A stretch of DNA of 64,000 nt from Anas platyrhynchos. Taxonomy: Eukaryota > Chordata > Aves > Anseriformes > Anatidae. This document shows, one piece after another, positions 28,791-43,197 of this stretch. The notes below the pieces were generated by a model. It made no database searches and was not told the DNA's origin. It saw only the letters and a program-made list of their open reading frames with translations. Position numbers and translations under genes: made by a program. The stretch covers positions 10,141,001-10,205,000 of the forward strand of contig NC_092621.1 of assembly GCF_047663525.1 (NCBI RefSeq), in the 5' to 3' direction. Positions within the stretch are counted from its first letter, which is position 1; each line of letters opens with the position of its first letter.

Positions 28791-31700
28791 GGAAGGTCCA
28801 AAACTCGCAGCTGGCGAGCTTCGCCTTCCCGGCTCTATGTGTTGTGGTGCTTTCTGTGGGGAAAAAGCCCCGGGGCGCTGAGGGACAGAGAGACGGGGAT
28901 GGGGTGGGGAAAGGGGCACGGGAACTGGCTGCAGGGAAGGGGCACATCCCAAGACATGGTGCCCCCAAAGCACAGCCCCCATGCTGCCAGCAGCAGGGCA
29001 CAGGGAGCCCCCCAAGGTGCTTTCCCCTCCATGGCTGGTTTTGCACTAAGCACAAGCTGGACACAAAAAATTCCCTCACTGCCCGCTGGGCCTGGCCCAC
29101 CAAGGAGGGATGAGGAAGTATGGTGGCAGAGCTGCCCTCCTGCACAGACAGGCAGGGAGCCACTGCCAAGCAGGGCATGCCACTAAACAAAATGGCTTTG
29201 AGGAGCAGAGGGTGGAAACTTCTCCCCTGAGGATGGCACACTTAGCCAGGGGACACACAGACCAGAAATAAAACATGGAATCACTGCCCCCAGGGCTACC
29301 CCACAGAGCTTTGTGCACTTCCACTCAACAAAATAAAAATTAAATAAAATAAACAGAGCTCAGGAGCAGCCAGCACTGGTTTGCCTCCAAGCTGTGCCAC
29401 CAAGAGGACACCAGATGCCATGCTGGAGTCCTGGCCTGCTCTAATGCTGCCCTCTTCTCCTCCCAGCCCCAAGGACATCCCACCCCACAGGACATCCCAC
29501 ATGGAGTGCTCCGAACTGGGGAGGTGGTGGCCAGGAGGAAGGGAAGGGGCAGGACTGCACAGCTCCCACCAGCTCCGGGGAACCATCCAGCTCTGGTGAC
29601 AACCTGAACGGGAGGATCCAGGGCAGAGCCTTCTCCCCCCCAGCACATCAGCTTTCCTTGGCTTGGGCCCTGATGAGTACTTTCAATCATACACTTTTTG
29701 GGGTTTTAAATAAACAAGCACAGCCACGTCTGTTCCACCACCAGCAGCATGTTGTCATTCCGAGGTCATCAAGCCTTGGACAAACGTTAACTCTGTCATC
29801 CTGAACGTACTCAGAAGAACAGCAGCCAAACAATCAGCTTGAGGGCCATTGGGGAAAGCTGGTAAAGACTAAACATGTCAGTGAAAGAAGGAGGATCTCC
29901 AGCCCTTGGAAAACTTTTCTTGACTAAATTCTTTGGTGTAGTAGCCAGTCTCCCTTGGCAGAACAGCCAGCACGAGCGGCCAGTCCTCTGTCCCCAGCAT
30001 CACCACAGTGACAACATACTTGCAGTTTCGCTACCACAAGTAGCAAACCCAGCTGAAGTGAGCTGAAATGCATCCTTAGACTTCTGTGAGAGGACTCGGG
30101 GAATGAGGTTACAGTATTTCTGGAGAGGAGACTGCGGCATGAGTAGGCAGAACGATTTGTCTGAAGCGCCCCGATGGAGCTTCAGCTTTTGTCACAGGCT
30201 CAAATATATTAAAACAGGAAATGGCTAAAAAAGCCCTAATTTTGACTTCAAAAGTCAGAATTTATACGGGGCCTCAACGCCATCTGGTAGGTCTCTAGTG
30301 AGACACGTGTGTGTGTTTTTAGGGAGCTGCAGCTCAGTTCCCTCTGCCCTGGGCTGTGAGCCCCCAGCCCCAGCAAGACTGCAGAGGCTACGTCTTTGAG
30401 AGATGGTGGGCTGAGGAGAGGATGCTGAGTGCTCCGACCATGAAAAACAGGCACGGGAAGGCTTGGTGGCATGATGGCAGATGTTGAAAGAGGACCTAGT
30501 CCCAAAGGTGGGAGAGAACAAAGGCCAGCGGCTTGGGTGGCAGCAGCAGGGGTGTCACAGGCCGGCGTTACAACCTTAGTGGCCATAAGGACTTCTGCCA
30601 GCACACAGACATTCAGGCAGCAAGCTGCCGACCAGTTTATGAGGTTATGAGAAGACCTATGGGGGTCCCAGCCTTGGGAGTTAGCAACACCTTAACCTCA
30701 TGTTAAATGAAAATCCACTGGGGAGCTGCCACCTCCATCCCTTCCTTTCTCTCCACACAAATGCACGCTCACCCCTCAGCATAACCCCTGTGGTACCTGA
30801 AAACCACTCCTTTGGCCACTACGGAGTCACAGTACACAGCCAAAAAACTATCTCAAGGATGAAACTGCTTAAGCCTATCTAATGGTGGGTTGCCCCCTTC
30901 CTATCCCCACAGTTCCCAGCTGCAAGCTGCTGCCCCTCTCCTTGCACCAGCACCACTGTGCATGCATCCAGGCTGCAGTGCGCCAGCCAAGGCAGCTACA
31001 ACACAGTCCCTAGTTTTGTCAGGTGAAATTAAGCAGGACAGGCCCAGAGGGCAGGGGAGATGCAAGGCTGAGGTGGAAGAGCACAAGCAGGTCAACAGAA
31101 GCCAAAATCAGAGCAGTGTAAGCCTCTCGGGAATTGCACCCTAGCACGTGAGCAAGCATCAGCCACCCTGCTCAGGCAAAATATAACTAAACCTGTCCTT
31201 AAGGGATATTTTCTACAGCTGCTGGGCACTTGGGGCTGTTAGCAAGAACTCAAACGATCAATGAAGCAGCAAGACACTTTTCCCAAGACTCTCCAGGGCA
31301 GAGGAGAGGAAGAGCCGAGGAGTTACACAGGCAGTCTGCAGCAAGGAACTCAAGCAGGGGCAGTTACAATGCATGAGTTAAAAATCCAGCGGGGACCAGA
31401 ACAAAAATCAAAGCTTGAAACTCAGGCAAGCAGTCCCCAGCTCTTTCCAAAGGAGAAAGAGATGAAAGGTTTCATAGCACCAAGTAAAGCCACACAGTGG
31501 TTCAGGGCAGTAAGAAATCCCAGCTCAGATCAGCAGCGCAGGGGGAATTTAGCTGGAATGCAGCCAGGCACCATGGTCACTATTTCCCACGCCTGCCCAC
31601 ACAGAAATACATCTCCTGACTGCAAGCCGTCAAGAGCAGGTAGGAGACAGCTGGCTTGCAGCACAAAGCCCCATGCAGAAAAGCAAGGTTAAGAGGGAGA

Positions 31701-32881
31701 TAAGCACCAAGTATTGGATCACAGGCGCCATCCTCTGCAGTGCGTGGGATCCCATCAAGGTGACATCAACATCCCTCAGCATGTACGCAGACACCAGCGG
31801 GTTAGGCCACCTCGCAGAGGAGTTGTCACACGCTCAGGGCTTTCAAGCAGCTGTTCCCAGCACACACCAAGGCTGCTCCTGCAGTTAGGAGACCTTCTCC
31901 AGCCTCCCCCTTCCTCCTGACAAGGCCCAATATAGAGGTGAGTCAGATGCTCTGTCACTATGTCCAAATGCAACCCAACTGTTCCCAATTAACTGCTGGC
32001 ATCCTGTGGCACATGCTCAGGAGGAGATGGGGAGCCCTGGCTGCCACAGCCCAGTCTGTGTGGACACTGCCAGGCCAAGACGACCAGTGGAGCTTCTCAG
32101 TCATGGACACAGTTATCCCTGCTGCCACCTTCCCAACAAGCTGAGCTGCTGCTGGCTGTACAAGACAGCCAAGCCTGCTCCCCACTGCCCCTAGGAGTGT
32201 CGAGGAAGACTAGAAAATAGGAGCATAGGGTGGGACGGGCCTCACTACAGACCAACAAACTGGCTTGGCAGCGGAGCAGCTGCCACCGAGACCCCAGGAA
32301 CCATCTGCATACATAATTATGTACACTTTGATTCCAGCGTGAAAACTGAGCATGTGGAGAGAAGCGGTGGCTGCAGGACCCAGCAAGAGGGCAGGGTTGT
32401 AGCCTTCCCTCTCCTCCTTTCCCCTTCCCTCCCCTCCTCAGCGATCCCCTTCCAGTAAGTCAATGTCTCTGCTCAGGCAAGGTGACGTTTCCAGGCACCT
32501 TGCCGGCCCCTGCAGCCTACCAGCTGCACAGTGGGGACAATTGTCAAGAAAGCAGCAGCAAGGCCTCCTGTTGGTGTTTCCCCAGAGGAGCACTTCAGGA
32601 CTCTTGCTTCTTGGCTTCCTCCTGCTGCTAACAAACTCCCAGCAAGAGCTCCAGCCTCAGCCGCTGAGAAACACGCTCCCTGCAGAGCTTCACAACAAGC
32701 AGGGAACAGCTGGCACCGGTCCTTTTGTGCGACGCTGAGGCAGGGAGCTGGAGATAATCCCCGACTGCTGTCGGCAGGCACTCGTTGCTGGCGGCTGGTG
32801 CATCCCTCCTGGCCCCAGGGAAGCAGGGAGATGACCACAGCCTCGGCCGACGAGCAGGTCAGGATCCCCACATCTCCAGCG
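28791..32881. other. FANCG-PIGO intergenic / PIGO 3' flank, no gene recognised
   Basis: About 4 kb without a recognisable protein, RNA gene or clear CR1. It contains whatever 3' UTR PIGO has. I could not find a canonical AATAAA on the minus strand within it, so the PIGO 3' end is unplaced. On the + strand AATAAA motifs occur near 29268, 29326-29350 and 29708. An open + frame starting ATGGCGGCCGGGAAGG at 28781 begins in the FANCG CpG island but shows no family resemblance. Confidence 0.6.
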
Positions 32882-35800
32882 CTACCTGAGCTGAAGCTGG
32901 CTGAACCAGGTGCTGACGGCACAGTCCACACGCATCACCAGGGAGATCCCCAGCAGCAGGCAGATGCTGCTCACCACAAAGCCCAGCGACTCAAAAAGGA
33001 ACCTGCAGGGACAACAGACACAGTAAGGATATCACAGCCAGCATGCTATGCTCACTCCCAGCAGACAGTTTTCCCTGACAGTGAGAGGCTGCTAGCATCA
33101 CAGATCCTAAAACCTGAATTAGACTCACGCCCCAGCAGTGCATACTGCCTGCAACCTGGAAGCAAAGCATGCCTCTGGCTCCTGACTGGCTTAGAGGCTG
33201 ATCAGGAAGGCACCCAAGTGAGATTTGGAAATCCTCAGAGGCCAAGGATGCCCTGCATGCCTGCTATCCCAAAGGTCTGCATCTCATTTGTGCTCTGGTA
33301 CCTCTGCCTTTGGCTCCCTGACACGAATATTCTTAGCTTCCAGGTAGACTCTGGGTGTCCTTGGAAATCACCATAAGGACAAGTTTTAATGCTCCAGCTT
33401 AAATCCACCTTCTGCACTTCAAGCAGGAAATTAAACAAGGACACTCCTACAGCCCCTGCTAGGTAGAAAGTCATGAATGATCGATCATATTGTCACTTCC
33501 AGCATTACTGGCTGTGAACTCTAGCCAAGATGTCAGAGATACGAGCCCTCACCCAGCATCGGAGCAACTCCTGGGACTTACTTTGGGGCAAAGACTTTCC
33601 AGACCATGAGGTGCCTCCTGAGGATCATAGCTGCACAAACACAGGCCAGAAGCTGTGGGGGAGACCAGGAAAAACAAGTTACAGGTGACTCTGGAGAGAC
33701 CTCCTGGGCAGTAGGTTCACATCTGAAGGTGGTACTAAACCGTGCACACCTGAGGGGCTGGCATGTCACACATCAGAAATAAGCATCCCAAAGAGGATTT
33801 CCTTTCTTTGTGTCCTCAAGCCAGGAAACACAAACAGCTCGTGGTGCACACAGGCCCTCTGAGGAAAAGGCTGGTCTGGGACAGCACCAGGGAGGTGAGA
33901 GGGACATTCCTGCTGTCCTGCTGCAAGGGTCTGCCCCTTCTCGTGAGCTGTCCCTGGTCTGACCACACAGGAGAGCAATTTGAAAGGCTAAACCCCAAAA
34001 AGCTACTCACTTCTTTTGTGGGATTAGATTTCTGATGCTGAGCTCCCTGCATCACCACAACACGAGAACAGATGAAAATAACAGAGCTGGCACAAATAGA
34101 GATGCATGACTGGGACGAGGGGGAGCAGGGCTACAACCCTGCAGTTTCTGAACAGATGTTCCCACTCTGGGCAGATGGAAAGGGAAAGCAGCCTAATCTG
34201 CTCTTCTGCTTCCATGCTGGAGCCCTTCCCAAAGCAAAAGGCAAACGGCATGGTTAAGAAGAGGAACTGTGCATCTGCTCTTCCACCTGCAACTAGATGT
34301 ATCACCCCTGGGCCTGGCTCTGTCCTGGCTGAGCCCCTTCCCACGTCAGTGTGCCCCATGGTTTTCACAGCACCCTGTTTTCCTCAGACAGCCACCCTGC
34401 CTCAGTCCATACCTGTGTCCCAAGGACAAAGAGGTATTTCAGCCCCAGCTGCAGCAGGGCAGCGGAGAACTTCTCCGGGGACTCCCGCAGCCTCATCTCC
34501 ATCATGTGCTCCTCCACCTCTTGCAGCTCCTCCTGGGGCTCCTTCTTGGGTTTCTTCTTCTGTGAGCTGGGCATCTCACACACAAAGGGCCAAAGCAGGA
34601 GCAGAGGGCAGCCGACTACCTCAAGGACAAAGGCACATGAAGTTACCGGGAGCCCAGGAGATGAGGAGCAGTCTAGGCTCTGCTGTCACGCCCTGGACGT
34701 GCAGGACGCATCTACCCCAGCTCCAGCTCGCTGGTCAGGCACAACTGCACGGAGGCTGCAGGCCACGGGCAGCTCTGTGGCCCCAGAAGGGGACAGTGAG
34801 GATGCTGCTGTTCAGCTGGTGCCGGAGCCTTCATCACCTCGCGCTCAGCCTCCAGACAAGGCAAGGCAGCAAGCCGTGCCTGCTCAGGCTCAACGGCCCA
34901 GGAAGAAATTGATTTACCTGCGAAGAGGATATGGGAGGCAAACGTGTTGGCGCCCACCAGGACAGCAGGAAGGAGGTTCGTGCTGTGGTCGAGGTGGAAG
35001 CCCACGAAGGCTGCATTCCAGTGGATGGCCGGGAAGATGGGCTGGTGGCCCGTGGAATAGAAGAACTGGGAAGCAGCAAGGAGCCAGGAGATGACTGCGA
35101 ACCAGGGCACTGAAAAAGACTCTGAAAGAGAGGGTGGGGAGAGAGAGAGATATCAGTATCAAAGAACAAGACAGTCCAAAGAAGCCTACTGGGTTTTCTT
35201 CCAGGTTCCCTTCCCACATGTTTCTGTGTCTCAGAAAAGCTAGCCAGACTGCTGGCACAGGACACCGTGTGTGACCAGACATTCCCTCTGCTGCCCACCC
35301 TGCTCCTGCACTCCATCAGGAGCAGTGTGCTTGGTGGCTGCTCACACCCTGGAGAGAAGGGACGGGGGTAGGATTCCCTCCTTCTCCCACATTTCCTCCC
35401 ATTTCTCTTCTAATTGAGGATTTAAGCAGTCTAACAGAAACTAGGAGGATCCTCCAAGGAGGATCAGTGCACTGCCATTCCCCAGGATTGGAGAAAGAGC
35501 CCCACCTCTCCCACTGGAACTAGGACAAGGCTGCACGTCCACCGAGCCCCGACTCACCAGTGTCTCCTGCGAGGCTCCTGGCACGCGTGTGGATGTGCAG
35601 CAGCACAAAGGCCTCCAGGAAGAGGAGCAGGAAGGCGAGACTCAGCCGCTCGCTGTGCAGGAGCATCAAGAGGAAGCCCAGCAGGGTGAGTGCTATGACC
35701 AGGGCCGCCGAGTACACGCTGCCCAGCCCGTACGCTGCGACCGTGGCCCTGCAGCTGCCCCGCTCCAGGCGATTCTTCTGAGACTCCTGCATCCTCCTGT

Positions 35801-38800
35801 AGATCTGAGGTATGACGTGGAGGAAATCGACCTCGGAGCTGGGAACCCCCTGGTAGGGAGTGACGATGGATCCCGCCGACTCCCGCGTGTCCTTTGCGAA
35901 CACCGTCATGGGATGGCACAGCAGGAGCAGCAACCCCACGGACGTTAACCCGTAGACGGCCCAGGGAAAGGCGACGACGGCCACCTGCACCAGCTCCTGC
36001 AGCTTGCCGAGAGAGTCCTCGGCGCTGGAGGCGACGGCCCAGTAGCAGGCGATGCAGAGGACCACCAGCGGGAAGCCCCAGCGCACGAAGAGCACGAGGG
36101 GGTCGGAGCTGTTCAGATTGCCGTAGTGTCGCAGCCAGCTCCGCACCGCGTACACCATCCCGGCCAGCAAGGCCACGCACAGGAGGTAGAAGAGGTTCTT
36201 GGCCCGTGTGTTTCTCAGGCTGGCAAGAGGCGCGAGGAAAACAGAGGGCCGGCACTGAGGGATTTCTTCACGGCACTGGTGGAAGAAGCCGGAGAGGCGC
36301 ACGCAGAGCAGAAGCGCGGCCACCAGGCACAGCAGGTACCAGCTCTCTTTGCGGTAAGAGGAAAAGCCAAGGAGCTGCTGCTTGGGGCCTTCTGGCACAG
36401 TCAGGCGACCGTCCCAGTGGAGCTTCCCCACCAGCAACGTCACCAGTGAGGCCAGCAGGAATGGGACCACCCGTGCCTCAGCCACCACAAAGCTATCGGA
36501 AAACATAGCTCCGCAGCGGAACAGGAGGATGCCCATGGGGAAGGCCAGTACCAGCCACGCTCGCAGCCTCTGCCTCGGGCCAACGCTGGCCAAGGGTGGC
36601 TGGCTGCCCACCAAACGGGCTCGTTTGGGATGCCGGCCCCACCAGTGCCAGAAAAAGCCCAGCTGAGAAGCTGCGGCTGCACAAGAAGACAGCAGGAGGA
36701 GATCCAGCCCCTCCTGGGTGAATGTGCAGGCCAGCCCAAGCAGAACAGCCACCACCAGGCCCCAGAGCAGTGGGTACAGGAGGCAGCTGCGATAGAAAGA
36801 GTCTGACACTGCGGCCAGCTCTGAGGCCACGTAGCAGAGCAAGCAGGACGCAGCAATGAGGGCGCAGCCCCCCACCATACGCAGGGGATGGAAGCGGGCC
36901 CAGGACTGGGTGCACACAGCCCGTGCCTCCCGCAGGTAGAGCTGGAAGCGACTGATGAGGCTCCTGAGCCTGGGCTCCATCTCCGGAGGCATCAGCATCG
37001 CCCCCTGCACCTGCGCCAAGAGCTGAGTGTGCTCCTCCACGGCGCTGGAGAAGAGCTCCTGCAGGCGCTGGAGCTGCTCCGCTGGCAGGTCCTGAGCCAC
37101 CTGCGAGTAGGAGCGCAGGAAGCGATCCACCTGTAGCAGGAGAGAGCACACAGGGTCAGAAAAAAAGCACCAGGAAAGGGATTCACTGTCACCCTCCTCA
37201 CACAACCCCTTCAGAATGGAATTATTCCAAACCCAATGTCAACTTTCACCTTTTTTTTTTTTTTCTCCTGAGGATAAACATCACATTAAAGAGCTTGTAG
37301 TAGATCAGAACAAACTGTTCTCTTTTTGAGTACAAGTACATTAATGCACTGTACCATGGGCTAAGGAGAGCTCCTTCTGCCTCTTACTTCAAGACCACAG
37401 GAACAGAGCCAGCTGTAATCCCAAAGTTTTAAGAAAAGCCTTAAGAGGGCATTAGCAGGGCAGGGCACCTGCGCAAATGTCAAGCTGCTCAGCAGCGTAG
37501 ATCAGCTCAATCCCAAAAACTCACTGACACATTCATACAGCTTCCAGTCTCCTCAGAGTGCAGGCAGAATCAGCCTGTCCCTGCCCACAAATGGCAAACG
37601 TTCACACTTAGCTGCCCCCCAGGCTTGCCCAACCTCCCTGGTAAGCCAACGTTCCTTAAAAACCAACATGATCAATCCAGAAACCTCCTCAGACAGCTAA
37701 GTGCAAATATTTAAATAGACCGTACTGGATGAGGCTAACTCCTCGCAGACCATGATGAATATTCCCGGTGACTAATGGACAGTAAATTACATTATCACCT
37801 TTAAATGGCAAAGCACCCTGCTCCTCTACAAACACACTGCAGACACCGAACACTTCTGCTGTCACATCTTCTCCAGCAGGCTGAGAGCAGCTCCCACACG
37901 AGAAGCTGTGTGCAGTAAACCCCCCACATTTCCAGGAGCCAGGACCACACATCTAACCCCCGTTACTACCCCAGGACTGTCAGCAAGTCTCTCCCTGCTG
38001 TTTCCCCTCCACACGAGAGAAGAACAGCTCAGAAGGCAGTGCCTGTACCTGCTTGGCGTTGACGTGATAGACGGAGAGCTGCTGCAAGGCTGCAGACGCA
38101 GCATCGCCATCCCCGGAGAAGAGCTCAGCCATCACCTCCCCAATGTTGCTGTAGGGGATGGGCACCCCCAGCAGCAGGGCCACAGTGGGCACCAGGTTCA
38201 CCTGGGGAACGGCCTCGGGCTCCTGGAGAGACAGGGGAGGAATGAGGCTTCTGGCAAGGACACAGCAAGGCAGACTTACACCTGGGAGAGGGGACGGTGG
38301 GGAAGGCAGCCCTGCAGAGAGGAGGTGCTGTGGGAAGCAGGAGGGGTTAAAGCATGAGAAGCTCAGTCCCACTGACAACAGATGAGGGAGGATTCCTGCA
38401 GGTCCTTGGGTCTGGTTCTGGCTGTCTGACAGCTCACCAGGCCTCACTCAAACACTCCTCACAGCCGGAGGGGCCTGAATCCCTCTGAGTGTCTGTGACT
38501 GGGTCCCAAACACTGTCCCCACGTTTCCACCTTCCCAGGAAAGGTGACAGACTTCCCAGCCATCTCAATCCAAAAAACCCCAATAGAGCAGTTCCCCTCT
38601 GTACCCCACGACGCAATTTTCCCCCTGGATGCCACCTCAGGCAGTGGCAGATAAGGACCAGCTGCTTCTCACCTCAGGAGGGTCGGTGTCAAACAGGGGT
38701 GTTTTGCTGTACACAAACAGTGCTGCGTTCACTTCCTTCTCGCTGTCACCACCGTGGTCTCCAGTCTCTGTCATGCCATGGTCCCCAGCCACCAGAAGAA

Positions 38801-41800
38801 GGGTGTCATTCCCCAGGTGTTCCACCAAGGACCTGGCACCACGATAAGGAATGTCAACATTTAGAAGCACGGGTGGGAGACAACATGCCCCCACCAAGCC
38901 TGCCTGCACAACAGAGGTGAAGCACACAAAAGGATCTGAGCAGAACTAAGTGCTGACACGAAGCTCTAACAACCAAACCATGGACTATGGTAATGGATGC
39001 TTCAAAAATGAACTGAGCCCTGAGATGGAGTGCACCGATGTTGCCTAAAACCCCTGTAAACAGGGTTCCTTAAGGCTTTAAAGGACCTCTGAAAAAATAC
39101 AATTCAGAAGGAATGTTCCCAATAGGAACAAATTTCAGGTTGATCCTATTTGGGACTTGTCTATTGTATCACATTGTGTGAGCAATCTCCTACTTTGAAG
39201 GAAGACAGAGGGGATTTGTCCCTGAAGGATGGAAGAATTATGACATAATGTATGCTTCATTCTCACAAGCAGAAAGACAAGTTATGCCCTCCTTCCAGCA
39301 GCAAAAATGAAATCGATCCTGAGTCAAAAGCCACAACATTTTGTGCTGTGTGATCAGAACTTCTGGATCACATTCTGCCCTCTGACATGAAGGCACAACT
39401 CATGAGCCTGAACAGAAAATGCAGCATTCCCTAGCCAGGGTTCTCCAAAAATTTTTCAAATATTAGCCAAGCTTCCGTGTGACAATCTCTATTTTAGCGA
39501 CACAGAAAGTGAGGCTGAGCTGTACTCTACATGCACCACCACGGTTTGGTTGAGAACCAAGGCTCGAAGATCTGAAGACAACCTCGGTTTCAAAACCAAA
39601 CCTTGTTCTTTGCCATTCCCTCACAAACACAGGTCTACACAACTGAGACTGTCCCACAGCTAGGGTTTTATCTGCTGGTGGTCACACCCTTTTATCACCT
39701 GAGCATCTCATTCATCTGGGTGAGTTTCTTTGCCATTTCAGGATGGTCAGGTCCATGCTTGTGCCCGCAGTGGTCCACGCCGAGGAAGTGTGCAATCAGG
39801 AAGTCCCACTCACCACTGTCCACTGCAGAACAAGAGAGGCCTTGTCACATAATAGCTGACGGTTTAGGAAGGTGTTCTCCTCCCAGATCCCTCTGCCAGA
39901 GCTGTCTGGCTACCTCTGAAAACTGCTGATTCTTCCCTTCCTCCCATCTTCACTCCCATCTTTCAAGCAAATCAGTGAATGTTTTAACAGAGCCAGACTC
40001 TTAGCCTGTGCACCTTGGTGCCATGCTGTGGGTAGCCCAACGCCTGGAAGTGCCCCAGTATCCGTATTTTTCATTCACCACCCCTCAGGAGAGGAATGGC
40101 CCACTGTCACCCATGTCATCTTGAAATACCCTCAACTCAAACTGACATAAACTGAGCTAAACCGAGGGCAGGCTCAGGAAAAGAAGAATGCAGAAATCCC
40201 TGGAGATATTTCAGGTCAGCCTAATCAACATGCCCTGCTGTGTCCCACCTGGGACATGGGCCCGCCACACCACTGCTGTCCCTAGGTACAAAGTCACCCC
40301 AGCCCCTCTCCTCTGCTTTGGGGTCTTCACACATGAAAACCAACAAGCTTGCAGTTCAGTGACAAACTGCATCTCTCCTACAAGGCAGCACCTATTGCTG
40401 GGGCAACTTCCCCACCTTCCCTGTGAAAGACTTTTGCAACTTTGATTTAGCTAGATTTATGCACAGATAAAGCAAAGAACATTTCCCCTAGTCCCACGTG
40501 CTGAGAGAGGAGTCTGAAATCTCACAAAATTCACAGGTCAGTCTCACACTTCACATTCTTCCCAAGACTGGGATGTCAACACTGAAATTCTGCTGAGAGC
40601 AGCGCTGTGCCCCAGCCTCCCACCACGTAGCTGCACTACTGGGTATGTCCTATGCCACTGCCCAGGTGGCCACGTACCAAAATTAAGTGTGAGGAGACAG
40701 ATGATCCTCCTGTTCTCTCCTAGCAGTGTATTTCTAGGATAGCTTTAAACTGTAGTCCAATCCTACCAATCTGTGCTCTCTCCCAGATGGAGGAAAAGTA
40801 CTTAGAGAAGCAGTTACAGGCTCTGAAAGCTGGTTTATCTGTGGAAATCCAGCAAGAGCACTGTAATCCCTGGGCAGCAGACAACAGTGGGTGAGGCTGT
40901 CCAGTGCCACTCTGGAATAAACAAAAACTTCCACAGTTCTACCCCAAACTTGCAGCAGGACCCCTGTGTAAGATAAAGGGTTAGCCAAGCCCTGGGAGAA
41001 GAGCTGCTTACCAGTGGGATAGAGATGCTGCAGGATCCCATTGTCCACAGTGTGAAGATCCTTCACGTTGAAAGAAGGGAAGAAATACGAGCGGAAAAAC
41101 TTGTTTGGGAAGAGTCCTTCCCAAGTGTCATCACCCATGAAGACCACTCTTCTTCCTGAGACAGAAAGAAATGAATTAACGGGAGCTGGCAGCCCACGTG
41201 AGTTATGCCATTACCCACGTTGGTGAAAAGAGCTCGGGCAGATCCAGGTCAGGCTCTGGAGCACTGGCTCCTCTCCAACCCACACTCAAAAGTGACCTAA
41301 AATAAAAATTCTGTGCTGAGACTTGAAACATGACAGTGATGGGGCTTCACATGCAGAAAAGAGAAGGCAAAAGCACGGCAACTTTCCATTGCCTTCACTC
41401 TGCCCGTCCTTGTTCTGTCTGCCACCAGCCACCCCTCGGTGTTTTCACAGAGCCTCTCCAGCATGGGAGCAGGAACCATAACCCTGCGCAGGGTCTATGA
41501 GTGTTTTTGGCCTCTGATGACTTACTGCATGCGCCCACCTTTCTCAAGTTGACAGCCCAGCACTGCTGCCTCACCCCAGGCACAGGCATGACTAACATCC
41601 TTGCTGCACTGAGCCCTAGAAGGAAATCTCTGGGTGACACAATCCCAGAATGGCTGAGGCTGGAAGGGACCTCTGAGGATCATCCAGTTCAAAACCCCCT
41701 GGGGAGCAGGATCACCCAGAGCACACTGCGCAGGATGGCTTCCAGGTGCCTTTTGTAGAATATCTCCAGAGAAGGAGACTCCACAACCTCTCTGGGCAAC

Positions 41801-43004
41801 CTGTTCCTGGGCTGTCAGCCTGACAGCAAAGAAAGGCCCTCTCATATTCAGCCAGGACCTGCTGTGCTTCAGCTGGTTTCTGTTGCCCCTCATCCTGTCA
41901 CTGGGTACAACTGAAAAGAGGCAGGCTCCATCCTCTCGACACCCTTCCCTCAGAAATTTAAACACATTGATGAGGTCTCTCCTAAGTCTTCTCTTTCCCG
42001 TGCTAAGCAGGCCCATTTCTCTCTCTCCACTCCATCATCCCACCCAAACAAGCTCTTTACACAGCCAGACAGCACCAAACTACAAAAAAAAACACATGGT
42101 GACAGCCGCAGGCACCCTGTGTGACACCCCACAGCACACCTGGCCCAGCTCTGCCCCTATGAGGCCTATCACCCAACTGCAAACACAACCCACTGGCAAT
42201 GCCCTTGGCTTCTCACAGCCACTCCTGGAGGTGACCTTGTGAGTCACTACCTGTACAGCCACCTTCACCTGCTTCCTCACCACCTTTGTAGAAATCCCAG
42301 CCATGCTCCCGTTTGCTTCCTACTCTCAGAACACGCCAGAGAAACCCAGCCTGCATGACAGCCCAGGCCAAAATAATTGATATCTGGGTGAAGGTGAAAT
42401 AATTAGCTAATGGGTGGCATGGTAAACAGCTCCCTCACCACGGAGAGAGAGGAATACAGGTCCTGGCCAGCGTTTTCCATGTTTTTCCCCCCAGACGCAC
42501 ACCACACGTACCGTTCTGCCCCAGCTGTGCCACCAGGTTGTCCTCCTGGATCGCGTAGGTGGCAAAGTTGCTGCCCACGTCGATGAAGGTGGGCAGCGAG
42601 CCAGTGGTGAGCCCCTTGATGCGCTGCATGGTGGCGGTGGGAGGGTCGGCTCGGAAGCGGTAGAGGCGGGCATGGCGGGGCTGGGAGCTGGCCAGGCGGT
42701 GCAGGAAACCCAGCTTGTTCTCGTAGGGCAGCGGGCTGACCTTGGCTGGGTTAAACCTGGCGAACTCGAAACGTAGGGCATCGATGATGACCAGCACGGC
42801 TTTGGGGAAGCGGCGGGGCAGCCAGCAGGAGCCTGGCGGCAGGCTCTGCTCGTCCCAGGGCGGCGGCACCAGTGGGTCTGAGCAGGAACTGCTGTTGGCG
42901 AGCTCGATGCGGGTGAGCAGGAAACCGCTCATGAAGAGCCCGATGCCAGCAAAAAACAGAAAGCAGACCCAGGCCAGGAAGAGCAGCACTGGCCACCGCT
43001 GCAT
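32882..43004 (-). CDS. PIGO: PIGO, GPI ethanolamine phosphate transferase 3
   Basis: ER multi-pass enzyme that, with PIGF, adds the bridging ethanolamine phosphate to the third mannose of the GPI anchor. Coding exons in transcript order: 43004-42512, 41155-41012, 39822-39699, 38832-38673, 38222-38049, 37130-35558, 35121-34918, 34615-34413, 33652-33582, 33002-32882. They total 3267 nt: 1088 aa plus TAG. An N-terminal signal anchor spans about residues 5-28. Phosphodiesterase-fold metal/catalytic motifs: VIIDALRF (D75), PTATMQR (T125 as presumed nucleophile), FMGDDTW (D173-D174), [10 protein letters not shown] (D229, H230, H233, H235), AGDHGMT (D271, H272). The 1573-nt exon encodes most of the membrane-embedded half. 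The C-terminal segments [25 protein letters not shown] and [15 protein letters not shown] are family hallmarks. The acceptor of exon 8 (GGTAG at 34616) was chosen by phase; the CTTGAG just upstream breaks the frame. Confidence 0.96.
41641..42035 (-). mobile_element. CR1 LINE fragment in PIGO intron
   Basis: Inverted CR1 beginning AATCCCAGAATGGCTGAGGC TGGAAGGGACCTC and continuing through the ACAACCTCTCTGGGCAACCTGTTC and TTCTGTTGCCCCTCATCCTG blocks to GATGAGGTCTCTCC. Sense-oriented with respect to PIGO, in the intron between the first two coding exons. Confidence 0.93.
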
Positions 43005-43197
43005 CCTGCGGGGGGAGAAGGGGTCAACTCCATCCCCTAGGGCTTTACCAGCACCCACCCCATGCACCCCACTGCCCCTACAAACCTCCCCCTGCACCAA
43101 CCTGGGTAAATCCCTTTGTGCTGCCAACCCCCGGTACCCCAAATCCCCTCCACCACCCCCCCACTCCCCCAGCCTGCTTTCTACCCCCTTCCCTGCT

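Noticed and set aside
28781-29350. Divergent + strand gene sharing the FANCG promoter (ATGGCGGCC start, AATAAA near 29330)
   Set aside because: No recognisable protein and no splice signals in a convincing order; at most a noncoding divergent transcript.
32531-33376. 281-codon + strand open frame
   Set aside because: Overlaps the last PIGO exon on the opposite strand; no homology recognised.
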